This document shows, one piece after another, positions 1 to 6,061 of a stretch of DNA of 6,061 bases. Source of the DNA: Bdellovibrionales bacterium. Its GTDB lineage: Bacteria > Bdellovibrionota > UBA1018. How positions within the stretch are numbered: the first letter of the stretch is position 1; each line of letters begins with the position of its first letter. The position numbers and the translations under genes are program-made. The notes under the pieces are model-generated. The model did no database searches. It saw only the letters and a list, made by a program, of their open reading frames with translations, and was not told the origin of the DNA. The DNA is taken from assembly GCA_018968995.1 (NCBI GenBank), contig JAGWZD010000131.1, forward strand, positions 1-6,061, written 5' to 3'.

Positions 1-1985
1 GATAAAAAGAACTCGTTCTTGGGGTCATTCCGAAAAAGCGAGTCCAGTGCGCTAGCTGCAGAATTCTGAATCGAAACAGAAACCAATCCTTCGATCACAT
101 GGTCTAAAACTTCGCTGCCGGATCTCTCGCCCTGATTCTCAGGCAGCTGAGTCAGGCGCACGGCGCGAGCAAGCTGCCTAAACATTCCCAATTTCGCTAG
201 CGCTGGCGCGACCGACAAATTACTCTTCCAGCCATCGCACGCATCTCGATCCTTCTCGGGGGTACTCGCCCACATCTGATAAAGAAGGTTACGGAAAACT
301 TTCATCCCTCCGCGATACTGGGAGTGAGAATCAGGTAAATTTCGCTCAATCACCGGAAGCAACTGGGCCATATTAAAAACGCGAGCCTTTAGATCCAAGG
401 GCACAAGCGAGATTCCATGCTGTCCGGTCTTTCCCCGCGGGCAGTCTGGAAGATCAGGAAAACCTATCGCAGCCTGGGCTAACGCTTGAGTCTTCTTGAT
501 CTCGTCAAATGCCTCACGAAGAGTTTGTGGTCGACGCTCTCCAGGAAATCGTTTCTGAATGTCTTCCGGCCATAGCCTTCTCGGCTCGTCACCCCAGGCC
601 TGAGCCATCAAACCCAAAAACTTCAGTGCGTAGTTTTCTGGAAGAACCACATTAAAATCGGCATTAATCACTAACAGCTCGAAAAGGTCGAGACTGCTTA
701 CCATCTTCAGGCGTGGGCTCTCTTCTCCTGGATAAAAATAAGGGATAACTTCCCAATCATTTGATCGCTCTTTTAACCAATTTCGAAGCTCTACCCATGA
801 CTGCAGCCTTGCTTGATCAGGCTGTGCACCTGGCTGAAGAGAAGACATGCGCATGAAATCTAAAAGCCTTGCGCCAAGGGGGCCTTGTGTTGGATCCCCC
901 AACTTTTTCGCTATCGGAGCCAGTTCCGCTTGAATGTCTGTTTTTGACCAAGAAAATCTGAGGTCGCCCTTAGAGTCGAGCTGCCACCCAGTCACTGAAT
1001 TCCGGTATTCGTGGATCAGCTGTGAAATTCGTTGGTCCTGCGCTGATGACCGATCAATACATTCATACTGCCAAAGAGGCTCGATGAAGGGCCTTTTAGA
1101 AAAACCCTCGTGATCAACAAAAGGGGTTACAGAGGGTTTTTTAATAGAAAGTTTACGAAGAAAGGAAACTGCTCCGGGCATAGAGTCGCTCTGAATGAGT
1201 TGCCCGAAAAACTTTTCGAACCTCAGAACCGAAGCTGGCTCTCTCCTCATCAAATTCCCGATAAGTTCTATGAGAGGTGAAACTAGCGTCTCTTTCGTAG
1301 ATGTCCTCGATGCAGAAAAATCATAATTCAGCCACCAGGGCAGAACATCGACGGCTTGAAACAAAGTACCTTCATCATAGAGATCAAAGAAACTCTTCAG
1401 GAGCTCTCGAATAGTGTTTGGGCTTACTTCAAAACCACGCAGGCTATCGATCCAGTGATAAAGAAGTGGTTTTCCTGAGTTTGTTTTTTGAACCTTTAAA
1501 TAAAGAAAAACGTCGTCGACAATCTCACGATGCTTATTGTCGGAGTTCAAACACTCCATGTAATTAGCAAAATCGTTTTCAAATCCTGCGCTACTGTACC
1601 GATCTAAGCGAATGGTAGGAGACAAGCCAATGCAACCCCTCCACTCTGGAAGTATCTGAGGCGCTACAGTTACGAGGTCGGTTTTACTCCAGGAATGAGA
1701 ACGCAATCTCGCAGCGTCAAGAACAGGCACCTCTTGCGGTCGTATTGGTCCACCCGAAACTCCTGTGGCCGCAAACTTTGAAAAAATCCTCACAGTGGCC
1801 GCCAGAATTTCGGAGAGACGACCGTCATCTGCGTGGGTCATATCTCCAACCAGGCGAATTGCAGCCTGAAACTCATCAGGATACTTTCTTGCGGTCCGAA
1901 AAATGGCCTCAAAAAAGTCTTTGTTTTGAGTTGGATCAGAAAGTAGTCCGACAAAGACATCCAAAACAGGATGAGCGTCATTCAT
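1..1985 (-). CDS. Large helix-rich protein of unknown function, partial (C-terminal end beyond left edge)
   Basis: The minus-strand frame is free of stops from 2105 to the left edge, and 661 codons follow the ATG at 1985. I do not recognise a family. The protein looks soluble and mostly alpha-helical, with no signal peptide or membrane segment when started at the ATG. It has few cysteines, including C118 and C145, the latter in C-L-N-S-D. The hexamer SWSKTD occurs twice, at about residues 98 and 345. Residues near 193-214 (R-E-L-L-K, then G-T-L-F-Q) resemble residues 259-275 of the upstream lipoprotein, and C-L-N-S-D resembles its C-L-N-S-N. The start is weak: the ATG lies 23 bases after the lipoprotein stop, has no Shine-Dalgarno sequence, and follows a hairpin. 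A TTG at 2003 is an alternative, with GAGAAGC just before it. The frame may really be the continuation of the lipoprotein. Coding is sure; function is unknown. Confidence 0.85.
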   Translation of the reverse strand, partial: MNDAHPVLDVFVGLLSDPTQNKDFFEAIFRTARKYPDEFQAAIRLVGDMTHADDGRLSEILAATVRIFSKFAATGVSGGPIRPQEVPVLDAARLRSHSWSKTDLVTVAPQILPEWRGCIGLSPTIRLDRYSSAGFENDFANYMECLNSDNKHREIVDDVFLYLKVQKTNSGKPLLYHWIDSLRGFEVSPNTIRELLKSFFDLYDEGTLFQAVDVLPWWLNYDFSASRTSTKETLVSPLIELIGNLMRREPASVLRFEKFFGQLIQSDSMPGAVSFLRKLSIKKPSVTPFVDHEGFSKRPFIEPLWQYECIDRSSAQDQRISQLIHEYRNSVTGWQLDSKGDLRFSWSKTDIQAELAPIAKKLGDPTQGPLGARLLDFMRMSSLQPGAQPDQARLQSWVELRNWLKERSNDWEVIPYFYPGEESPRLKMVSSLDLFELLVINADFNVVLPENYALKFLGLMAQAWGDEPRRLWPEDIQKRFPGERRPQTLREAFDEIKKTQALAQAAIGFPDLPDCPRGKTGQHGISLVPLDLKARVFNMAQLLPVIERNLPDSHSQYRGGMKVFRNLLYQMWASTPEKDRDACDGWKSNLSVAPALAKLGMFRQLARAVRLTQLPENQGERSGSEVLDHVIEGLVSVSIQNSAASALDSLFRNDPKNEFFL

Positions 1986-1988
1986 CAG

Positions 1989-2011
1989 TAAGAAGCGACG
2001 CAAGCTTCTCA
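1989..2011 (-). other. Hairpin covering the lipoprotein stop codon
   Basis: In minus-strand RNA, UGAGAAGC (2011-2004) can pair with GCUUCUUA (1996-1989) around a 7-base loop. This gives eight pairs including one G-U. The stem begins with the UGA stop of the lipoprotein gene and ends three bases before the ATG of the next frame. No U tract follows, so it is not an intrinsic terminator. It could affect termination, re-initiation or frameshifting at this junction, or be chance. Confidence 0.45.
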
Positions 2012-3562
2012 GCGCAGGACCAAAACCTCTCCATCCTGAGCCATAAACCCATAGAAACCGTCTATCAGGTCCGCAATTAAATTGGTGTCCGACCGTGCGA
2101 CCGTATCATAGAGCACATCGTAGATGGAAAGCCCATCGAGCTCAGGCCTTTCGCGACTCAAAAAAGCGAAAACCTGCTGCCATTGCTCTCGATCTTGAGA
2201 TCGTATTGAGGAAATCAGCAAGAAGAGGTCTTCCATTGCTCCCCGGCTAGTAATCTCAGCAAAAACCGGAAGCATCTCTTCTAATGGGGTCATCAAAGAA
2301 GAGTGAATGCCCGCTCCAGTGCCCTCTCCACCAAGGATATCGATTAAGAGGTCGGGTGTTGAGTTTCGATAAAAGGCCTTTGCAAACTCGACAGCCGTAA
2401 AAAGATTATCTGTCGAGGCCAAAGTTTTTAAAGCCCCGTAGTATTTCGATAAAGATTCTGGATACGAGCAAAAGGAATTTAAAAGACCCAAATCCAAAAG
2501 ATTATCTCTTCTCAAAAAACGATCCGATGACTTGGTACTACGATTAGAAACCTCTCCCAGCACAAACAAGACGCCATCGGGAACGGTCAGCGCTCCACTT
2601 AAACAGGAGATTGGAGCGTGCATCGCATTGACCAGAGACATGAGCTCTCGGAAAAGCTCTCCGTCCCTACGGGAGAAGCCAAAAATTTGTGTTTCTCGTG
2701 CAGAAACCTGATTAGAAAGAGCCGAAATTTTAGCAACAGTGTCGCGAAGATCTCCGGTAGGAGAAATGCTCAGCGAAAAATCATCTAATACTTGAAAAAG
2801 ACTTCCATCAGCTAACGCCTTTAGTAATCGACGGTCGACATCGACTCTTCCAGGGGCTCTTTGAGTCTGAATGTAAGAAAAGACTGCGCTAGCGAGTTCG
2901 CTCTTGGAAAGAGGGCTATCCCCAGACTTAAGCAATTGACGTTGCAAACTTCGAAATGCCGGAGACTCCACAATAGCGATCAGAGCATTTAACGCTTTTG
3001 TTACATTTTTTGGGTTAAGCTCTTTAGCCACGATCTGAAGCGCAGGATAAAGCTTAGGGTCTGATTTACTCATGAGTCCGAGCAGACTTCGAACCCAGCG
3101 GTCATTTCGAACCAGCGCACCAATTTGATCTAGATCTTGACCCAAGGTACCAGCCTCGACCCACTGATAAAAAGTCTTCTCGAAACGGTACAAATAAACG
3201 GAGTTCTTAAAAAACTGCTCGCTTCCAACTCGAACGATCGGCAAGAGCTCTTCGTCGCTCATTTTGTCTGTCAGCGACTGAATCTCTTGAATCGAACCAT
3301 TCGAATTCAAGCATCCCAGTAACTCTCGAAACTGAGTCACGCTGACATCACTGGAACCAATGTCAATTTGTGAGCATAGGGAATTTCCGGAACGGTAGGA
3401 CTTTTGACCTAAAACCGATGGATCGGGTCCATTTGAGAAAAGGCCAAGCGAGCATCCACTCAAAAGAAAACACAAAGCCCCTCCAAGCCGAATCCAGGCT
3501 GGCAAGAAAGACCTTTTGACCGTGCGGCAGAATGAAGAACTGCCGATGGCGCTCGACTCCAT
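2009..3562 (-). CDS. Probable large helix-rich lipoprotein of unknown function
   Basis: I do not recognise a family. The N-terminus looks like a type II signal peptide: basic residues (K-R), a hydrophobic stretch, then the lipobox L-L-S-G-C, so the mature protein would start at Cys37 counted from the ATG at 3562 and be lipid-anchored in the cell envelope. The rest is helix-rich with many short L-rich segments, resembling an alpha-solenoid, with other cysteines in C-L-N-S-N and near the middle. The frame is open up to a TTG at 3604. I chose the ATG at 3562 because AGG lies six bases upstream and the signal peptide keeps a reasonable length. A TTG at 3505, preceded by AAAAGG, would give a shorter classic signal peptide. 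The gene follows dnaB by about 92 bases in the same direction, without a clear terminator between. It ends at TGA 2009-2011, and the next large frame continues one base out of phase, so the protein may be truncated by a frameshift. Confidence 0.8.
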   Translation of the reverse strand: MESSAIGSSSFCRTVKRSFLPAWIRLGGALCFLLSGCSLGLFSNGPDPSVLGQKSYRSGNSLCSQIDIGSSDVSVTQFRELLGCLNSNGSIQEIQSLTDKMSDEELLPIVRVGSEQFFKNSVYLYRFEKTFYQWVEAGTLGQDLDQIGALVRNDRWVRSLLGLMSKSDPKLYPALQIVAKELNPKNVTKALNALIAIVESPAFRSLQRQLLKSGDSPLSKSELASAVFSYIQTQRAPGRVDVDRRLLKALADGSLFQVLDDFSLSISPTGDLRDTVAKISALSNQVSARETQIFGFSRRDGELFRELMSLVNAMHAPISCLSGALTVPDGVLFVLGEVSNRSTKSSDRFLRRDNLLDLGLLNSFCSYPESLSKYYGALKTLASTDNLFTAVEFAKAFYRNSTPDLLIDILGGEGTGAGIHSSLMTPLEEMLPVFAEITSRGAMEDLFLLISSIRSQDREQWQQVFAFLSRERPELDGLSIYDVLYDTVARSDTNLIADLIDGFYGFMAQDGEVLVLR

Positions 3563-3654
3563 AAGAGGCCTGACCCTCTGATAACTGCCTGAACTAGTCA
3601 ACAATGCCTTTGTTCGGGGGTGGGGCCTTGATTTTTCAAAAAAACCCTTTTATT

Positions 3655-5157
3655 TCAGAAGCTTGGACCACTCTTATCGGTGGGTCGAGACGGGTAAGTG
3701 GGCATTCCAGCAGGTTCATCTGCAAGATTCACAAAAAGCGTAAATTCGCCGATCCAGCCGAGCTTGACCGTATCGGTCTCACCGGCTCGGTTCTTGGCGA
3801 TAATAATCTCTGCGATACCTTTCTGTTCGGTCTCTTTGTTGTAGTAGTCCTCACGGTGAATGAAGACCACCATGTCGGCATCCTGTTCGATTGCGCCAGA
3901 CTCACGAAGATCCGACAGCATCGGACGCTTATCCTGACGATTTTCAACGCTGCGGTTTAACTGCGACAACACGATAATAGGAACTCCAAGCTCCTTGGCT
4001 AGTTCCTTCAGGCCACGACTGATTCCGGAAATTTCTTGCTCACGGTTCATCTCACTCTTGGAAGTTTTTGACCCCCTCATGAGCTGGAGATAATCGATAA
4101 CCACAAGATCAAGCTTCTTTTCCATTGCCAACAGTCGTCGGCACCGCGCGCGAACATCCATCACGGTAAGAGAGCCAGAATCATCAATATGAATTCTTGA
4201 TTTCGAAAGATCATCGGCTGACTGGGCTAATCGCTGCCAGTCTCGATCTAGAAGCTTTCCCTGCTTTAGGTTTCTCGAATTAATTCGAGCCAAACCTGAA
4301 ATTAACTTAAAAGTCAGTTCCTCTTTAGACATTTCTAATGAAAAAAGAGCGACTACTTTCTTTTCACGAACCGCTGCGTGCTGAAGAGCCGAAAGAAACC
4401 ACGAGGTCTTCCCCATGCCAGGACGAGCAGCAAGCACCACGATCTGACCAGATTGAAGGCCAGTAGTCAGTCGATCGAAATCCTTAAACCCCGTGGATAC
4501 TCCGGTTACATCTTGTTTACGCTGAGCGAGCTCTTCGATACGAGTCATTGCGCCAACCAAAAGCTCTGTCATTGAAGCAAATGTTTTATTACTCTTCGTA
4601 TCTGAAACCGCGAAAACTCTTTTCTCGGCATCGTCCATGAAGGCTTCCATATCCTCCACTGGCCCAAACGATTCCTCAACGATATCCGAACAGGTCTCAA
4701 TCATTCGTCGAAGCTGAGCTTTCGACCTTACGATATTCGCGTAGTGAGCAACATTCGAGACTGCGAACGTTTCCTCAAGTAACGTTGTCAGCGCTGAACT
4801 TCCGCCCACGGACTCAAACCACTGACGATCCTTCAATGCCGTTGTGAGCGTGAGCAGATCGACGGGCTCATTTCTCTGAGAGAGGGCCAAAACAACTTCA
4901 AATATCTTTTGATGAGCAGAATGATAGAAATCGCGGGGCTCCACGCCACCCTCGATGACTTGAAAGATGGCTTCATTTTTCAGTAGCACGGCACCAAGAA
5001 CAGAGCGCTCGGCTTCGATACTGTGCGGTGGAACCTTCGCTGTCTGCGCCGACCCTGGCTGGAAGGGGTGCGGTTGATCTTGCCCCAGCAATGCCCCCAT
5101 ATCCCACGGAGGCGAAAATGATCCAGTGTTGCCTTGGTTTCCGCCACCCACAACCAT
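3655..5157 (-). CDS. dnaB: Replicative DNA helicase DnaB
   Basis: This is the hexameric ATP-driven helicase that unwinds DNA at the replication fork and interacts with primase. Numbered from the ATG at 5184, the N-terminal primase-interaction domain starts near residue 52 (P-P-H-S-I-E-A-E-R-S-V-L-G) and runs to about 155. A linker leads into the RecA-like domain, with Walker A A-R-P-G-M-G-K-T at 253-260, the F-S-L-E-M segment with catalytic Glu284, Walker B ending at Asp364 in V-I-D-Y-L-Q-L, the S-Q-L-N-R-S-V-E stretch from 407, and the arginine-finger hairpin K-N-R at 464-466. All key residues are present and there is no intein. I place the start at 5157 (residue 10), because AGGA lies eight bases upstream, whereas the ATG at 5184 is buried in a terminator-like hairpin. 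This gives 500 residues, longer than the roughly 450-475 usual for the family, owing to a Gly/Pro/Gln-rich N-terminal extension of about 40 residues. It follows rplI. Confidence 0.97.
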   Translation of the reverse strand: MVVGGGNQGNTGSFSPPWDMGALLGQDQPHPFQPGSAQTAKVPPHSIEAERSVLGAVLLKNEAIFQVIEGGVEPRDFYHSAHQKIFEVVLALSQRNEPVDLLTLTTALKDRQWFESVGGSSALTTLLEETFAVSNVAHYANIVRSKAQLRRMIETCSDIVEESFGPVEDMEAFMDDAEKRVFAVSDTKSNKTFASMTELLVGAMTRIEELAQRKQDVTGVSTGFKDFDRLTTGLQSGQIVVLAARPGMGKTSWFLSALQHAAVREKKVVALFSLEMSKEELTFKLISGLARINSRNLKQGKLLDRDWQRLAQSADDLSKSRIHIDDSGSLTVMDVRARCRRLLAMEKKLDLVVIDYLQLMRGSKTSKSEMNREQEISGISRGLKELAKELGVPIIVLSQLNRSVENRQDKRPMLSDLRESGAIEQDADMVVFIHREDYYNKETEQKGIAEIIIAKNRAGETDTVKLGWIGEFTLFVNLADEPAGMPTYPSRPTDKSGPSF

Positions 5158-5165
5158 TCTCAAAA

Positions 5166-5169
5166 TCCT
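5166..5169 (-). promoter_or_regulatory. Shine-Dalgarno sequence supporting the internal dnaB start
   Basis: AGGA on the minus strand lies eight bases upstream of the ATG at 5157-5155. The upstream candidate ATG at 5184 has GGAG directly against it with no spacer, and both lie inside a stable stem. This site therefore argues for starting dnaB at 5157. Confidence 0.6.
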
Positions 5170-5171
5170 CG

Positions 5172-5206
5172 AAAAAATGGGCATCTCCGAACTCTCGAAG
5201 ATGCCC
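5172..5206 (-). terminator. Intrinsic terminator or attenuator between rplI and dnaB
   Basis: In minus-strand RNA, the arm 5206-5195 (GGGCAUCUUCGA) pairs with 5190-5179 (UCGGAGAUGCCC) around the four-base loop GAGU. All twelve positions pair, one of them G-U. One A follows and then a run of six U (5177-5172), the layout of a Rho-independent terminator. In the plus-strand direction the wobble becomes an A-C mismatch and no T run follows, so it is oriented for minus-strand transcripts. It ends about 30 bases past the rplI stop and includes the ATG at 5184. Since no clear promoter is visible before dnaB, it probably attenuates read-through rather than stopping it completely. Confidence 0.8.
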
Positions 5207-5235
5207 CTTTCTAAAACTCCCTAAAAAATCTCGGA

Positions 5236-5682
5236 TTAATTTTCCTTAGTGACCACAACTTTAATGGTTGCCGTCACCTCTGGCATTAAACGTACGGAGA
5301 CATTAAAAGTTCCAAGCGACTTGATCGGATCCACAATCTGAACCCAACGGCGCTCAACCTTGTGTCCTGCCCTAGCCAATGCTTCAGCAATGTCTCCGGC
5401 GCTGACCGAACCGAATAGTTTTTCGTGTTCCCCAACTTTTCGCGACAGCGAAACCGTCACTGTGGACAGAGCCTTTGCCTGCTCTTCAGCTGTCAGCTTC
5501 ATCTGCTGGGCGCGCTTTTCTAACTGTTTTTTGTGATTCTCGATTACTCGAACATTGCCTTCGTCAGCGACGAAAACCAGATTTCTCGGAAGGAGAAAAT
5601 TACGAGCATACCCGTCGGAAACTTTTACGATGTCTCCAACACGACCCAAATTTTCAACATTCTCACGGAGAATAACCTGCAT
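5236..5682 (-). CDS. rplI: 50S ribosomal protein L9 (bL9)
   Basis: bL9 is an elongated protein of the large ribosomal subunit. It binds 23S rRNA near the base of the L1 stalk and helps maintain reading frame. The 148-residue length is the normal size. The N-terminal RNA-binding domain shows the family signature from residue 13 (G-R-V-G-D-I-V-K-V followed by G-Y-A-R-N-F-L-L-P). A long connecting helix covers roughly residues 41-75. The C-terminal domain contains K-L-F-G-S-V at 88-93, D-P-I-K-S-L-G at 118-124 and V-R-L-M-P-E-V near 130-136, where the common L-H-P-E-V has Met instead of His. The ATG at 5682 has AGGTAGGGG upstream, ending six bases before it, which supports the start. It lies 34 bases after the DUF2232-like gene and is followed by a terminator-like hairpin before dnaB. 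Identification is secure. Confidence 0.98.
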   Translation of the reverse strand: MQVILRENVENLGRVGDIVKVSDGYARNFLLPRNLVFVADEGNVRVIENHKKQLEKRAQQMKLTAEEQAKALSTVTVSLSRKVGEHEKLFGSVSAGDIAEALARAGHKVERRWVQIVDPIKSLGTFNVSVRLMPEVTATIKVVVTKEN

Positions 5683-5716
5683 GTGAAACCCCTACCTTTT
5701 CAATGAATTAAGTTCG

Positions 5717-6061
5717 TCATGACTGCCTGAGTTTGGTTCGAAAGTCAAACCACAGGTCGAAAAAACCCAGCGCTAAAAGCATCGGTAGCATGAGTGTAAA
5801 AACCAAAAAAAAGCCTAGCGCTCGCGCAAATCCTCTCAACTTCCACAGATCAAAGATCCCACTGAGAATCGCCAAACCCTGGATGCCATAGAGCGCTAGA
5901 AATACCTTTAAAATATTCCAACTTACGTCTGCCCACAGACCCGAAAGGGCGAGCGCCCCAAATCCGGATAATATTGTGGGCCAAACAAGCACCTCTGGAT
6001 TACGCCACAATCGCTGAAATGAAGCAGGAATAGCCAAGCGCTCGCGGATTCGGCTCGGATT
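5717..6061 (-). CDS. DUF2232/YybS-like integral membrane protein, C-terminal part (start beyond right edge)
   Basis: Only the last 114 residues are in the window. The frame stays open to the right edge, so the TTG at 6037 that could be read as a start is almost certainly internal. Three hydrophobic segments are visible, at about residues 28-45, 50-72 and 82-103 of the fragment, so this is an inner-membrane protein. The end, G-F-F-D-L-W-F-D-F-R, and the preceding R-x-R-L-x-I-P segment look like the C-terminus of DUF2232 (YybS-type) proteins, which often lie between rpsR and rplI. I base the family call on that pattern plus position, not on a search. The biochemical function of the family is not settled. 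It ends 34 bases before rplI and is probably co-transcribed with it. Confidence 0.75.
   Translation of the reverse strand, partial: NPSRIRERLAIPASFQRLWRNPEVLVWPTILSGFGALALSGLWADVSWNILKVFLALYGIQGLAILSGIFDLWKLRGFARALGFFLVFTLMLPMLLALGFFDLWFDFRTKLRQS

Noticed and set aside
2018..2030. Programmed -1 frameshift site at GGUUUUG
   Set aside because: It does not match the canonical X-XXY-YYZ pattern, since slippage of the Val codon would mispair. Kept only as a possibility within the junction findings, not as a feature.
1745..2080. Plus-strand open frame of 111 codons
   Set aside because: It lies opposite the junction of two long minus-strand frames, has low-complexity basic composition without recognisable features, and is a shadow.
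3575..3604. Possible promoter before the lipoprotein (TTGTTG, 15-base spacer, TATCAG)
   Set aside because: The spacing is short and the -10 match poor. Not enough to call.
3631..3650. T and A runs after dnaB as a terminator
   Set aside because: There is a T7 run, but no GC-rich stem precedes it. The only pairing is a short A/T palindrome.
3729..3947. Second minus-strand frame of 72 codons within dnaB
   Set aside because: It overlaps conserved DnaB helicase motifs in another phase. It is Ser/Arg-rich shadow sequence.
3604..3960. Plus-strand open frame of 118 codons
   Set aside because: Most of it is antisense to the strongly conserved C-terminal part of dnaB. The coding evidence is all on the minus strand.
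5717..6037. Complete 106-residue membrane protein starting at TTG 6037
   Set aside because: The frame continues open to the right edge and the extra residues fit the DUF2232-like pattern, so this is the end of a longer gene.

Overview
All genes in this window lie on the minus strand, so the biological reading order runs from right to left. From right to left they are: the C-terminal end of a DUF2232/YybS-like membrane protein (runs off the right edge), rplI (ribosomal protein bL9), dnaB (replicative helicase), a probable lipoprotein of about 517 residues that I cannot assign to a known family, and a second large unassigned protein that runs off the left edge after 661 codons. The gaps are short (34, about 78, about 92 and 23 bases with the starts chosen here). 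No stretch of 300 bases lacks a gene. I see no tRNA, rRNA, CRISPR array, insertion sequence or plus-strand gene.

Organism: a DUF2232 membrane gene, then rplI, then dnaB is a familiar core arrangement in deltaproteobacteria in the broad sense, usually just after rpsF-rpsR, and related orders occur in Firmicutes. Moderate GC, the bL9 and DnaB sequences, and the following very large helical lipoprotein-like genes suggest Bdellovibrionota or a relative. That placement is inference and only moderately supported.

The right half (3655-6061) is a conserved informational block: a translation gene, then a replication gene. Between rplI and dnaB sits a strong intrinsic-terminator-like hairpin (5172-5206, minus strand) with a U6 tract. 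It swallows the most upstream possible dnaB start codon. The real dnaB start is therefore probably nine codons further in, at 5157, where a Shine-Dalgarno sequence is well placed. The hairpin probably lets only part of the ribosomal transcription through into the helicase gene, much like the terminator between rpsU and dnaG in E. coli.

The left half (1-3604) is the less ordinary part. The lipoprotein and the gene after it appear to be related in design: both are long, helix-rich, and share short motifs (C-L-N-S-[ND], and R-x-L-L-K followed by G-[ST]-L-F-Q). The second frame is already open across the end of the first, its ATG has no Shine-Dalgarno sequence, and a hairpin covers the first gene's stop codon. 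One shifted base would join them into one lipoprotein of more than 1,150 residues. Whether this is a split gene, a recoding site, a sequencing error or two genuine tandem genes is the main open question here.
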